A stretch of 64,000 nt of DNA from assembly GCA_903847205.1 (NCBI GenBank), contig CAINDA010000062.1, forward strand, positions 1 through 64,000, given 5' to 3'. The translations under genes were made by a program, and so were the position numbers. The DNA comes from an uncultured Bacteroidota bacterium (GTDB lineage Bacteria > Bacteroidota > Bacteroidia > 2-12-FULL-35-15). This document shows positions 43,297-53,425 of this stretch, piece by piece. The stretch's first letter is position 1. The number at the start of each line of letters is the position of its first letter. The notes under the pieces were generated by a model. That model searched no databases. It saw only the letters and a list, made by a program, of their open reading frames with translations, and had not been told where the DNA came from.

Positions 43297-44322
43297 TTAA
43301 GAATTGTTTCCCGGTTTTTTCTTTTCCACCGAAACTTTTTTCTTTTCTTCCTGAGATCCTTTATTAAGTGCTTCAATAACGTTTCTCGCAATTTTTTCAA
43401 TTACAGGAACAGTAACTGAATTACCAGCCTGCTTATAAAGCTGGGAAGCACCCATGTTTTCAGGTAGTTTATATTTTTTAGGGTAACCTTGAAATAAAAA
43501 ACATTCGCGCGGTGTTAATTTTCGAATACCGAAGTCGGTTAAAATTAACGGAACATTATGTCCGCCTGTTCCCATATTGGCAGTTAATGTAGGACATACA
43601 TCGCTTTTGTTTTCGCGAACATAATGTCTGCGCCATTGATAAATTGTGTCTTTCCTAGTGATGGTTTTTAAAAGTTCGGAATACATGTATTTATCTTTTT
43701 TATAATAAAATCTTTCTTCTTCTTCCTCCTTGCTTATTATGTCTTTAACTGATTTGGTAAGCTTAACCGCAGGAGGAAATTTAAAATGATCAGCGTATTT
43801 ATTAGTGCCGTCTTCTTCATTTCTGAAGCAGACAATATAAACCCTTTCCCTATTCTGCGGAATATTACCGAAGTCTTTAGAGTTCAAAACAGCTGATTGA
43901 AAAGAGTAGCCGTTAGCTGCCATCGCTTCTTTAATAATCCTGAATGTTTTACCCTGATCATGTCCGTAAAGATTTTTTACGTTTTCAAGAAAAACAGCCT
44001 TTGGTTTATTCAAGGCATTAATGAATTCAATAATTCTAAAAAAATGATTTCCTCTTTGGTCATTAAATCCCTTCCTGTAACCCGCTACAGAAAAAGGCTG
44101 ACACGGAAAACCTCCTGCCAGAATATCTACTTTTTCGAGAAGCAGAGGATCGAGTTTCCAGATATCTTCTTCGTGAAGAGGGTGTTTAAAATTTAACCTG
44201 TAAGTAATACAGGCATTTTTATCGTATTCATTTGCCCATGCTAATTCTGCTCCTGAATTGATGAAGCCCTGGCATATCCCGCCGACACCCGCATATAAAC
44301 TGCCTACTTTATACATTTTCAT
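43297..44322 (-). CDS. dcm: DNA (cytosine-5) methyltransferase
   Basis: A 341-residue C5 methyltransferase. Conserved motifs in order: I, GSLYAGVGGICQGF (7-20); IV, GGFPCQPFSVAGYRKGF with catalytic C74; VI, FLENVKNLYG with E113; VIII, NIPQNRERVYIVCF; IX-X, LTPRECFLFQGYP and QAGNSVTVPVIEKIA. The target-recognition domain (about 175-265) is of ordinary size. Its sequence specificity cannot be read. No restriction endonuclease or vsr is adjacent; the DUF3883 nuclease and vsr fragment are 27 kb away. It therefore looks like a solitary methylase or the remains of a split restriction system. The extreme C-terminus is Lys/Glu-rich. Confidence 0.93.
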   Translation of the reverse strand: MKMYKVGSLYAGVGGICQGFINSGAELAWANEYDKNACITYRLNFKHPLHEEDIWKLDPLLLEKVDILAGGFPCQPFSVAGYRKGFNDQRGNHFFRIIEFINALNKPKAVFLENVKNLYGHDQGKTFRIIKEAMAANGYSFQSAVLNSKDFGNIPQNRERVYIVCFRNEEDGTNKYADHFKFPPAVKLTKSVKDIISKEEEEERFYYKKDKYMYSELLKTITRKDTIYQWRRHYVRENKSDVCPTLTANMGTGGHNVPLILTDFGIRKLTPRECFLFQGYPKKYKLPENMGASQLYKQAGNSVTVPVIEKIARNVIEALNKGSQEEKKKVSVEKKKPGNNS

Positions 44323-44589
44323 TTATTTTTAAGAGCTGTAAAATTAGTAAAGTAAAACTAAACGCCTCCTCTAAATATACTTTTGGTTTTGTTTTTTTGA
44401 TTTTATTTTTCAACAGCCCTGTGCCTGACGATTTTGGAAGGATTCTTTTACCAGACTTTCCGAGCTTGCTGCGTGGTCATTACTTCATCGTTTCATTGTA
44501 AAATCAAAAAAATTTAGAGACAGCGGCAACACTCTTATAGTTCATCTGACTATTTATAAATAAACAATCCATGAACCCTCATTACTGGT

Positions 44590-45489
44590 TTATTTAACGA
44601 CATTAAATTTACCAGTTGTAAGAATTTTATTTTTCTTATCACGTATTTCGTATAAATAAAAGCCTTCCGCAAATTGGCTTGTATTTATATCTGTTTTATC
44701 ATTCTGAATTTTATAACCTCCCGCCGGCTTACCAGAAGCATCAACCACTTGAATGTTATCCGCTTCCTTAATTTTTGCAGAAATAGTTACAGACTCCTTT
44801 GCTGGATTTGGAAACACTTTTACCTTTTCTTCAAAATTATTATGTTCGTCAACACCTACCCATCCTGTTAATGCTACATCATCAATATATAATGTGCTGC
44901 CAACCCGTGCGTTCGCTTTTTTTAAACTGGAGGCGAAAGTAATTACAAGGGTATCTGGTAAGACTGTTGAATAGTAAAAGAGGTTAACCTGAAAAAAAGT
45001 ATATGTCATCGTTGTATCAATAACAAGATAACCGTCAGCAATGGTATCTGTATTTGTTCCATTCCATTTTTGCAGAACAACCGTTGCCCCGCCAACATCA
45101 GCTCCAACAGGAATATATTTAGCCCAGAACTCTAACTTTTCGGGACGCCCGGTATATGGTGTTCCCATCTTTGTTGAAGGAGGGGAAACATTTATTTTTC
45201 CTAAAAAAGCATAACCCATAGTGTCCCATAATAAATTGGGGACAGGATTGTTACTAAAAAAAATCGTTTTTATTTTTAACGCATAATTACCAGAATGTTT
45301 ATCTATGCCAGTTGCTTTAAACGCTGAAACAGGATTAGAAATCGTTGAGGCTATATTTAAAGTTTCCCAGTAATCAGGGTTTTCATAAGTATTCTGTGAA
45401 GTCCAGTTTTCAAACCCTCCGTTGGACTGAGCCCTTGAGCCCAAAACTACCCAAATAAAAAACGCGGATAATATTACGGACTTTTTCAT
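44590..45489 (-). CDS. Secreted PCMD-like protein with T9SS type A tail
   Basis: A 299-residue secreted protein (signal peptide ending GSRAQ at ~20). The body (~22-215) opens with NGGFENWTSQNTYENPDYWE, has RPEKLEFWAKYIPVGADVGG and ends GSTLYIDDVALTG. This is the jelly-roll arrangement of the putative carbohydrate-metabolism domain PCMD, common in Bacteroidota surface proteins. The last ~75 residues (VKVFPNPAKESVTISA to TTGKFNVVK) are a T9SS type A sorting domain. Carbohydrate binding is likely, catalysis not evident. It stands alone with 457 bp upstream. Confidence 0.82.
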   Translation of the reverse strand: MKKSVILSAFFIWVVLGSRAQSNGGFENWTSQNTYENPDYWETLNIASTISNPVSAFKATGIDKHSGNYALKIKTIFFSNNPVPNLLWDTMGYAFLGKINVSPPSTKMGTPYTGRPEKLEFWAKYIPVGADVGGATVVLQKWNGTNTDTIADGYLVIDTTMTYTFFQVNLFYYSTVLPDTLVITFASSLKKANARVGSTLYIDDVALTGWVGVDEHNNFEEKVKVFPNPAKESVTISAKIKEADNIQVVDASGKPAGGYKIQNDKTDINTSQFAEGFYLYEIRDKKNKILTTGKFNVVK

Positions 45490-45946
45490 TTTTTGCGCTT
45501 TTTAAAATCTTTCATATTTAAATTTCATACTATTTATTGATATTATCATAGCCCATTGGTTCCTTTTTTCTTTGGAATCTGTAACACTAAAATTAAATTC
45601 TGTCGATTATCAAAAATAATCATTTCAAATAGATTAATAAAAAATACCTTCCATAAAAAGTATCATTTATGTCAACTAATTTAAGGAAAAGGCATTTGAA
45701 ATATTTAAGACATAGTCCTATTCAACTGTGATATTTTGCTTCAAAGGATCACAATGACAAAATCGAATAGATAATCATTGGTTTTATGTAAAAGGCGCAT
45801 CCTTATTGCTGCTTAAGCAAGAGCGGGAACGAAAGAAGAATTAAAATGAAACTTCGGTCAGAAGGAAATCTATAGACAGAATTACAAAGCACTTGAATGA
45901 AAAAGCGAACGATTTAAAATAAAAACTCTGACGGGATGATACTTTA
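45490..45946. other. Intergenic, nothing recognised
   Basis: Spacer between the PCMD gene and the lytic-enzyme block. No gene, RNA or clear terminator was seen, and no promoter fitting the consensus could be placed confidently. Confidence 0.3.
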
Positions 45947-48781
45947 TCACTTCACCACAATAATTTTAGTATAACGGCTGCTGCCTGAAAGGCCTGTAAT
46001 CATATACATTCCAGGCTTAATATTATACTCTGAAAAAGAAATTGAAAAACTTTCTTCATTTAACAATACCTCTTTTGATGCAATTTCCCTGCCCATCATA
46101 TCATATACTTTTATCACCAAATTTTTATTTTCTGTATTGGTAAGACGGCCGTATAGAACGGCACCGTCAAAGGGATTTGGGAAAATTTCAAATTTCGCTT
46201 TGTCAACAGCATCAGGGTTAGAAACCGGCGGTACAATCAAACTTCTTTGCTGTCCGCCCTCAAAAGTATTCGCCTGAGCAGATGATGAAAAAGTAAGTTT
46301 AGCATTCGGGCGGTAATAGCTTTGAGTGCCCGCAGTTTGACTGCAAACATCGCCATTGCTGATATTTGCTCTGTAGTATAATGCCATGTAATCAGAATAA
46401 CTATTTGCAAGTACCGATGAATTTGCAGAAAAACTGCTGTTGTTCCAGCAGATAGTAATTAGCAGGTTGCTGGTTCCGTCGTAAACAAACGAGGTATTGA
46501 AGTTGAAGGAATTCCATCCAGTTGTTGTTGTATAAGTTCCCGAATAAACCGTAACAGCATTTGCTCCTGCTAAAAATGAAGTACCCGCAAATGAAGCAGC
46601 TGCCGTATGTGCGATTGTGATTGTGAAATTTCCAAGAGGCTGAGATGTTGCTGCACTCGAAACATTGAAAGCAATTGAATTTAAATAGGATGAAGAAGAG
46701 CTCCAGCCGGAAGCAGCCAGTTCGGATTTTTTCATAATGTATGATGCACGTTCATCTGAATTTGCAGAGCCGAAAGGATGCGCCGAATAAGGGCTTGCAG
46801 CCGTTCCTATTGTCAAAGTTGAACTTGTTGATGCAGCAGCAGATGTTGTGAAAGATACTGCTGATGAATAGCTTCCCGCTGATGAGCAGACTGCCTGCAC
46901 TTCAAACTGGTACACAGTTGCTGCACTTAAACCGCTGATGGACATTGATGCTGATGTGGCTGTAACAATTGTCCACGCTGATGAAGACGAAGGCTTATAC
47001 TGCACATTATAACTGCCGGCTCCTGAAACTGCTGTCCAGCTTAATACAGCGCTGCCGGATGTTATTGAACCTGCACTAAGCCCCGACGGCGTTCCGCAGA
47101 ATGATACGGCAGCTAATGTTGTGAATGATACTGCAGAAGAATAGGCGCCTGCGACTGAGCAGACTGCCTGCACCTGAAACTGATAAACAGAAGATGCATT
47201 TAAACCGCTTATTGATTTTGATGGAGTGCTTGATGCAACAGTTGTCCATGTTGAGGAAGACGAAAGTTTGTATTCCACATTATAACTTGCTGCACCGGGA
47301 ATAGCTGTCCAGCTAAGCAAAGCGCTGTTATCGCTGATTGAACCCGCTGTGAGTCCGGATGGTGTTCCGCATGATGCCGGTGCCCCGCAAACAGTCATAT
47401 TACCGATTGTATAATAATGAGAAATAATCCATGAAAAATTTTGTCCGCTCTGCGACCAGCGCTGTGTACCCCATTGGCACATACCGCGTCCATGGCCAAA
47501 CCGGGCTTTGCCGCAGCATACATTGTCAGAAAAACAAGGATAACCGCTTCCTGTACCGCTAAAGCAGTTGCCGCAGGAAACACCGCTTGCGGCACCCTGC
47601 CCGTTGTTTTCCGATGAAAATTCGGCTCTTGCCGGATTGATACCGTCTGAGGTAAGCACCATCCCAGCGGTCGCAAGCGCAGCAGCCTGACAGTTGGCAT
47701 ATACATTAGCCCCCCAAACCTGGTTGCAGGTGGTAGATGCAATATCGAAATTGGGTTTTACAGGATGGTTTACGTACCAGGCACCGTATGTTCTATAGGC
47801 TACCGAGCCGGCCGAGATGGAGTTTGACTGCCAGCTTGAAATCCATTCGTTGTCAATCCCCGTTTCAGTATAATGCTGTAAACTCATAACACTGACTCCC
47901 GAACAATTAGTGCACGAACAGCCGGTTCCAACACGGATAGTTGTTGGAACAATGCATCCTGAAGCTGTGCTTACAGAATTATTACTTTTATTTTGTGCAT
48001 TATTATTGCTTTCGGGAATATTTTTTTCGTATAAATCCACATCCTCCTGTGTACCATCCAAAACATGCTGAAGGTATTTTTCTGTTTTCTGCCCCTCCCC
48101 TTTTTCCAGTGTAATATTCATAGAAATTTTTGTCGGAGAAAGAAGAAGGTTGTTTACTTTATAAGAACGATAACCCGGTGAAGAAAAGGTGAACGATTTT
48201 CTGACCGGTAAATCCTCAGTAGAATTTATTACTGAATATTCTGAAGAAAAAACAGAAAAGTGTCCCTTTTCATCAGACTTCGTTTTGTCATCTGAGCCCA
48301 TTGAAACAGTAACGCCTTTCATTGGTTTTCCTGAATCAGAATCAATTATATATCCCTCTACCAAAGCACCGGAAAGATTCAAATCCCGTATTGGTGTTCT
48401 GTTAATTCTATCCATATTAACCTCCGCATTTACTGTATTACCTTTTTCAATGAAAAAATAAGTATTTAACGGTAAATGTCCGGCCGCTGAAAAAGTAACA
48501 TCGTAACGGCCTTCACTGTTGATGAATAAAATATGGCCGCTTTCATCTGACTGAACTAAAATGCTTTTCCCTTTACTGCTGATTTGTATTTCTGATTTTA
48601 TTCCATATCCATTTTCGGCATCACGCATAAAAAAAGAAAGGGTTCCGGAATTTTCAGATGCTGCCTCTTCGATGTATTCTGAGCTGGCAGCATGCGGTAT
48701 ATTCTGTGCGGTAATTGACGTCGAAACTATGCTTAGTGCAGTAAACGCTGGAAGAATGAATGACAAACTAAATTTTTTCAT
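45947..48781 (-). CDS. Secreted SpoIID-like peptidoglycan hydrolase, Fn3 x2, T9SS type A
   Basis: A 944-residue secreted protein (signal peptide ending TAQ at ~26). There are two CarboxypepD-type regulatory beta domains (~45-115, ~140-215). A SpoIID domain (~275-480) carries GIDNEWISSW (the Glu matching the SpoIID catalytic position), AGSVAYRTYG, ASTTCNQVWGANVY and GHGRGMCQWGTQRW. Two Fn3 domains (~488-655), the shared 170-residue module (~663-830) and a type A sorting tail (~868-944, FEIFPNPFDGAVLYG to KIIVVK) follow. SpoIID proteins are lytic transglycosylases acting on stem-peptide-free glycan. Here the domain is Cys-rich, suiting an extracellular site. It is the last gene of a five-gene same-strand block. 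Confidence 0.86.
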   Translation of the reverse strand: MKKFSLSFILPAFTALSIVSTSITAQNIPHAASSEYIEEAASENSGTLSFFMRDAENGYGIKSEIQISSKGKSILVQSDESGHILFINSEGRYDVTFSAAGHLPLNTYFFIEKGNTVNAEVNMDRINRTPIRDLNLSGALVEGYIIDSDSGKPMKGVTVSMGSDDKTKSDEKGHFSVFSSEYSVINSTEDLPVRKSFTFSSPGYRSYKVNNLLLSPTKISMNITLEKGEGQKTEKYLQHVLDGTQEDVDLYEKNIPESNNNAQNKSNNSVSTASGCIVPTTIRVGTGCSCTNCSGVSVMSLQHYTETGIDNEWISSWQSNSISAGSVAYRTYGAWYVNHPVKPNFDIASTTCNQVWGANVYANCQAAALATAGMVLTSDGINPARAEFSSENNGQGAASGVSCGNCFSGTGSGYPCFSDNVCCGKARFGHGRGMCQWGTQRWSQSGQNFSWIISHYYTIGNMTVCGAPASCGTPSGLTAGSISDNSALLSWTAIPGAASYNVEYKLSSSSTWTTVASSTPSKSISGLNASSVYQFQVQAVCSVAGAYSSAVSFTTLAAVSFCGTPSGLSAGSITSGSAVLSWTAVSGAGSYNVQYKPSSSSAWTIVTATSASMSISGLSAATVYQFEVQAVCSSAGSYSSAVSFTTSAAASTSSTLTIGTAASPYSAHPFGSANSDERASYIMKKSELAASGWSSSSSYLNSIAFNVSSAATSQPLGNFTITIAHTAAASFAGTSFLAGANAVTVYSGTYTTTTGWNSFNFNTSFVYDGTSNLLITICWNNSSFSANSSVLANSYSDYMALYYRANISNGDVCSQTAGTQSYYRPNAKLTFSSSAQANTFEGGQQRSLIVPPVSNPDAVDKAKFEIFPNPFDGAVLYGRLTNTENKNLVIKVYDMMGREIASKEVLLNEESFSISFSEYNIKPGMYMITGLSGSSRYTKIIVVK

Positions 48782-48935
48782 TTTATTATTATAATTAAAT
48801 TACCATGCTTTCTGATTTATTTTCCATCCGAATTAATTTTTCAATCCTGGGTTCCCAATAGTCTATTCTTCTAAATTCTTTAGATTCAGGAATTACAATA
48901 ATGCAGGAAGTAGTCGCGAAGGATGTATTGGTTTC

Positions 48936-51137
48936 TTACTTTACAACTATCTTTTTTGTGAAAAGATTTGTACTTGTCATTCCGGCAAGTGTGTAGATGC
49001 CAGGTTTCAGAAGCTCGTCAGAAAATATTAAAGAAAAATTTCCGGACTCTGCAAAAATTTCTTTTTCAAAAACTTCCCTTCCAAGCAGATCATAAATATG
49101 TATAGCTATTTGTTTGTCTAATTGGCCGCTGAATTTTCCATACAACACATTTCCATCAATAGGGTTTGGATAAACGTCCAATGTCTCTTTGCTAAATTGA
49201 GATAAAGGGCTTGCTGTTTCTTGATCAGGAACCTGGAAACTTCTTTCTTGTCCCCCATTAAAAGTGTTTGCTTGCGCTGAAGAAGAGAAAGCAAGTTTAG
49301 CATTCGGGCGGTAATAGCTTTGAGTGCCGGAAGTTTGACTGCACACATCCCCGTTGCTTATGTTTGCTCTGTAGTATAATGCCATGTAATCAGAATAGCT
49401 GTTTGCCAGTACCGATGAGTTTGCAGAAAAACTGCTGTTGTTCCAGCAGATAGTAATTAACAAGTTGCTCGTTCCGTCATAAGCAAACGGGGTATTGAAG
49501 TTGAAGGTATTCCATCCTGTTGTTGTGGTATAAGTTCCTGAATAAACCGTAACAGCATTTGCTCCCGTTAAAAACGAAGTGCCCGCAAATGAAGCGGCTG
49601 AAGTGTGTGCAATAGTGATGGTAAAGCTTCCGAGCGGCTGAGATGAAGCAGCGCTTGAAACATTAAATGCAATTGATTTTAAATAAGTCGAAGAGGAAGA
49701 CCACCCGGATGAAACCATTTCAGATTTTTTTATAATGTACTCTGCACGTTCATCAGAATTTGCAGAACCGAAAGGATGCGCAGAATATGGAGAAGTCGCT
49801 GTTCCAATGGTAAGTGTAGTGTTTGTTGAGATTGAAGCCGATGTTGTGAAAGAAGCTGCGGAAGAGAACAAGCCTGAAATTGAGCATACCGCTTGAACTT
49901 GAAACTGGTAAGTTGTAGAAGCACTTAAACCGCTTATTGATGTTGAAGCCGAACTTGAGGTAATAGTTGTCCAGACAGAAGATGATGCCTGTTTATATTG
50001 TATGTTATAGCTGTTCGCTCCTGAAACGGCGTTCCAGTTTAAAACTGCACTGCCTGATGTTACAGAACCTGCTGTCAGCCCCGAAGGCACACCGCATGAT
50101 GAAGTTCCTGCCGAAGTTGTGAATGATCCCAGTGAAGAATAAGAACCGGTAACAGAGCAGACGGCTTGCACTTGAAACTGATAAACAGAAGATGCATTTA
50201 AACCGCTTATTGATTTAGACGCCGAAGTTGATGTAACGGTGGTCCATGTTGAGGAAGAAGAAAGTTTGTATTCAACGTTATAACTTGTAGAACCAGAAAC
50301 CACTGACCAGCTAAGCAAAGCACTGCTTTGAGTAATCGAACCTGCTGACAAAGCAGATGGCGTACCGCAAGAAGACGAAGGACTGATGCAGGAAGTAATA
50401 CCTGTGCCCCCGACTGTATTGATTTGAGCGGTACCGATAGAATTTATCTGTGAAATAGTTGGAATAGTACCTTGTCCTAAACCTGAATTCGGGAAAACGA
50501 TATAATCTATAACACCTTGCGATGTACCGCCAGTCCTGGCATTCGAATTGATGCCTAATTGATTGGCAAGATAAATTGAACCTTCTCCTAAAGAACCTGC
50601 TGGGCCTCCGTCAGCAAAAACAGCATAACAGCCCTGCCCGTTCAAAGTATTATACACATAGCCGATATCACCAAGATGAATGCTTCCTAATGATGTCACT
50701 GCTGAAGGCAGAACAAAAAAAGGAATAGCTTCTGAATTAACATAATGTGAAGGGCTGGTGGATGGATATGCACTATTAGTTAATGATGTCGTGGAAACGT
50801 ACATTCCCGGATAAGGTCCGCTGGAGCCCTGAATAATGGGATTACCGCTGTTGTTTGTAACTACTCCCCACCAGTTGCCTGGATGACCTCCATTAGCGGT
50901 ATAATCTAATCCGCTGTTATTAGGGCCGTAGGCGCGGGGGCTTCCATCAGCGTCAATATACATTTTAGCTTTGAACAATATTGCCCCTGAAGGATTATGT
51001 TTATAAACATTAAAAGTTTCGATAGTGGTTTTTAGTGTTAAATCGCAATTGACAGAGCTCTGAGCTTTAACAGAAACGCCATTAAAAATGGTGCCTGCTG
51101 CCATTAACAGTAATAAATAATTGTAAAAATTTTTCAT
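48936..51137 (-). CDS. Secreted GH75 chitosanase-like enzyme, Fn3 x2, T9SS type A
   Basis: A 733-residue secreted protein (signal peptide ending VKAQ at ~25). The catalytic head (~28-245) fits the GH75 chitosanase pattern: AKMYIDADGSPRAYGP, SGLDYTANGGHPGNWWGVVT, EAIPFFVLPSAV, YAVFADGGPAGSLGEGSIYL and IDYIVFPNSGLG. The D-G-G-P...G-E-G-S segment holds the catalytic acids. GH75 cleaves beta-1,4 glucosamine polymers. De-acetylated peptidoglycan glycan is a possible alternative substrate. Then two Fn3 domains (~258-430), the shared module (~440-610, nearly identical to that of the SpoIID protein) and a type A sorting tail (~650-733). Confidence 0.82.
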   Translation of the reverse strand: MKNFYNYLLLLMAAGTIFNGVSVKAQSSVNCDLTLKTTIETFNVYKHNPSGAILFKAKMYIDADGSPRAYGPNNSGLDYTANGGHPGNWWGVVTNNSGNPIIQGSSGPYPGMYVSTTSLTNSAYPSTSPSHYVNSEAIPFFVLPSAVTSLGSIHLGDIGYVYNTLNGQGCYAVFADGGPAGSLGEGSIYLANQLGINSNARTGGTSQGVIDYIVFPNSGLGQGTIPTISQINSIGTAQINTVGGTGITSCISPSSSCGTPSALSAGSITQSSALLSWSVVSGSTSYNVEYKLSSSSTWTTVTSTSASKSISGLNASSVYQFQVQAVCSVTGSYSSLGSFTTSAGTSSCGVPSGLTAGSVTSGSAVLNWNAVSGANSYNIQYKQASSSVWTTITSSSASTSISGLSASTTYQFQVQAVCSISGLFSSAASFTTSASISTNTTLTIGTATSPYSAHPFGSANSDERAEYIIKKSEMVSSGWSSSSTYLKSIAFNVSSAASSQPLGSFTITIAHTSAASFAGTSFLTGANAVTVYSGTYTTTTGWNTFNFNTPFAYDGTSNLLITICWNNSSFSANSSVLANSYSDYMALYYRANISNGDVCSQTSGTQSYYRPNAKLAFSSSAQANTFNGGQERSFQVPDQETASPLSQFSKETLDVYPNPIDGNVLYGKFSGQLDKQIAIHIYDLLGREVFEKEIFAESGNFSLIFSDELLKPGIYTLAGMTSTNLFTKKIVVK

Positions 51138-51257
51138 AATATTTTAACTAAATGTGATTCTTTGTTTTGTCTTTTACCTGATGCGAAGCTTTGAGATTTT
51201 ATTTTTTTTCCGATTCGGCTCTCTCGCTGCTGCTTAATAAAGAAGTCTCCAAAACTT

Positions 51258-53399
51258 CTATTTCTTAACCACTATCCTCTTTGTAAAGCGCTTACTGTCG
51301 CTGATGCCGACAAACAGGTAAATCCCTGATTTAAGATTCTCATCAGCAAAAGAAAGTGAAAACTCACCTCCCTCAACAACTATTTCTTTTGAAAAAACTG
51401 CTCTTCCAAGCATATCATAAATTGCTGCAGTCATTTTTTTATCACCCGCATCAGCGAATCGGCCGAATAAAGCAGTGCCGTCTAAAGGATTCGGGAAAAC
51501 TTCGAAATCATTTTGGTTTGCAGCATTCAAATCAGAAGGTGCCGGAACAACAAGGCTTCTTTGCTGTCCCCCTTCAAATGTGCTCATTGAAGCTGATGAA
51601 GAAAAAACAAGTTTCGCATTGGGACGGTAATAGCTTTGTGTGCCTGTGGTCTGGCTGCACACACCGCCGCTGCTAATATTTGCCCTGTAGTATAACCCGA
51701 CATAATTACTATAACTGTTTGCCAGCACGGCCGAATTTGCAGAAAAACTGCTGTTATCCCAGCAGATGGTAATTAGCAGGTTACTTGTTCCGTCATAAGC
51801 AAAAGGTGTCCCGAAGTTGAATGTATTCCAACCCGCTGCAGCAGTAAATATTCCTGAATAAACAATTGCTGCATCCGCACCTGTTAAAAAGGATGAACTT
51901 GTAAATGATGCGGCTGATGTATGAGCAATTGTGATGCTGAAGTTTCCAAGAGGCTGGGCTGTTGCAGCATTTGAAACATTAAAAGCAATTGACTTCAGAA
52001 AGGATGCTGAAGAACTCCAGCCCGAAGCTGTCAGCTCGGCTTTTGTTATAATATATTCCGAGCGCTCATCTGAATTTGCTGAGCCGAAAGGGTGTGCCGA
52101 ATAAGCGGAAGACGCTGTTCCAATTGTAATTGTTGAACCTGTTGATGTTGCAGCTAAGGTTGTAAACGATGCTGCTGAAGAATATACACCTGTTGAGGAA
52201 CAGACTGCCTGTATTTGAAACTGGTAAGAAGTGGATGCGCTCAACCCGCTGATAGATTGTGTTACAGTTGTTGATGAAATAGTTATCCACGTGGATGAAG
52301 TTGATGGTTTGTACTGCACATTATAACTTACAGCTCCTGAAACTGCTGTCCAGCTAAGCATTGCACTGCTTGAAGTAATGGAGCTGGATGATAGTCCCGC
52401 AGGAATCCCGCAAGGAGTCGAAGATGGCAATGTTGTAAATGATACAGCGGAAGAATAAGAGCCAGCAGATGAGCATACTGCCTGTACCTGAAATTGATAA
52501 GATGTTGATGGGCTTAAACCGCTTATAGACTGCGATGTAGCGGTTGCTGTAACAGTTGTCCATGTTGATGAAGACGAAGGTTTATACTGCACATTATAAC
52601 TTACAGCGCCGGAAATTACGCTCCAGTTTAATACTACACTGCTTGATGTTACTGAACTTGCAGTAAGTGATGACGGCGTTCCGCAGGAAGCAGTGTTTGT
52701 AACATTCACATATTTTCTTGGAGTATAGGATGAAAGCTGACTTGCAGTATACGTATGGTAAGCAACATGCCAGCCGTTAGCCGATGATTCAATAACACGG
52801 TAATTTCCGTTTGCATAATTTGTTTCAACCAGCCTGACATGAGATCCGGCATGATTAAAAATATCACCAGGCTGAACGAGTGATGCACTGCTCAATGCAG
52901 TTGATATATTAGGCAGTGATGAGGTACTTTCTTTTGAAGCCCTCCCCCATGTTCTTGAAACAAAACCTGAGCAGTCTACCCCTAAAGCACAGCTTTCTGA
53001 GGCATCGCCTCCTGTTGTACAGTCATCATCACCTGCGGATTTTCCGTTAGTAAGCCCGGTTGTAAATGATGCAAGAGTTGAAAAACCTCCCCAGCAATAT
53101 GGCATCGAAGTATTACTGCCAGTTGTTACCCAGCTGGGTGTTATTATATTTCCTACACCAGAACAGGAAACACCGTGCTTAATATTGCTTGAAGCTGCCG
53201 TAAACGTATAAGTAGTATAGGGCACGGCATTGCTTATTATCTGTGTTCTTGAAATTGACTGCCCAACTCCCCTGTATGAGCATAAAACAAATAACATAAA
53301 AGCCGACAGAATAATTAAAGATTTAAGATTTAAGCTTTTGTGTGACACCCCCTTATTTCTTAACCTTGATTCTTGAAATGTTGTAAAAAATTTTTTCAT
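51258..53399 (-). CDS. Secreted NlpC/P60-like peptidase, Fn3 x2, T9SS type A
   Basis: A 713-residue secreted protein with a long N-terminal extension before the signal core (LIILSAFMLFVLCSYRGVG, ~28-46). The true start may be an internal residue near 1-20. The catalytic head (~60-230) shows the NlpC/P60 arrangement. The nucleophile Cys is in ALGVDCSGFVSRTWG, and the His is in DIFNHAGSHVRLVETN, followed by an ESSANGWHV strand. Such enzymes cut D-Glu-mDAP type bonds in peptidoglycan stems. Two Fn3 domains (~240-412), the shared module (~420-595) and a type A tail (~630-713, DFEVFPNPLDGTALFG to RIVVKK) follow. It starts 26 bp after the propeller protein's stop, in one operon. Confidence 0.84.
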   Translation of the reverse strand: MKKFFTTFQESRLRNKGVSHKSLNLKSLIILSAFMLFVLCSYRGVGQSISRTQIISNAVPYTTYTFTAASSNIKHGVSCSGVGNIITPSWVTTGSNTSMPYCWGGFSTLASFTTGLTNGKSAGDDDCTTGGDASESCALGVDCSGFVSRTWGRASKESTSSLPNISTALSSASLVQPGDIFNHAGSHVRLVETNYANGNYRVIESSANGWHVAYHTYTASQLSSYTPRKYVNVTNTASCGTPSSLTASSVTSSSVVLNWSVISGAVSYNVQYKPSSSSTWTTVTATATSQSISGLSPSTSYQFQVQAVCSSAGSYSSAVSFTTLPSSTPCGIPAGLSSSSITSSSAMLSWTAVSGAVSYNVQYKPSTSSTWITISSTTVTQSISGLSASTSYQFQIQAVCSSTGVYSSAASFTTLAATSTGSTITIGTASSAYSAHPFGSANSDERSEYIITKAELTASGWSSSASFLKSIAFNVSNAATAQPLGNFSITIAHTSAASFTSSSFLTGADAAIVYSGIFTAAAGWNTFNFGTPFAYDGTSNLLITICWDNSSFSANSAVLANSYSNYVGLYYRANISSGGVCSQTTGTQSYYRPNAKLVFSSSASMSTFEGGQQRSLVVPAPSDLNAANQNDFEVFPNPLDGTALFGRFADAGDKKMTAAIYDMLGRAVFSKEIVVEGGEFSLSFADENLKSGIYLFVGISDSKRFTKRIVVKK

Positions 53400-53425
53400 C
53401 TTTTTAGATTTTAATACTTTGGAAA

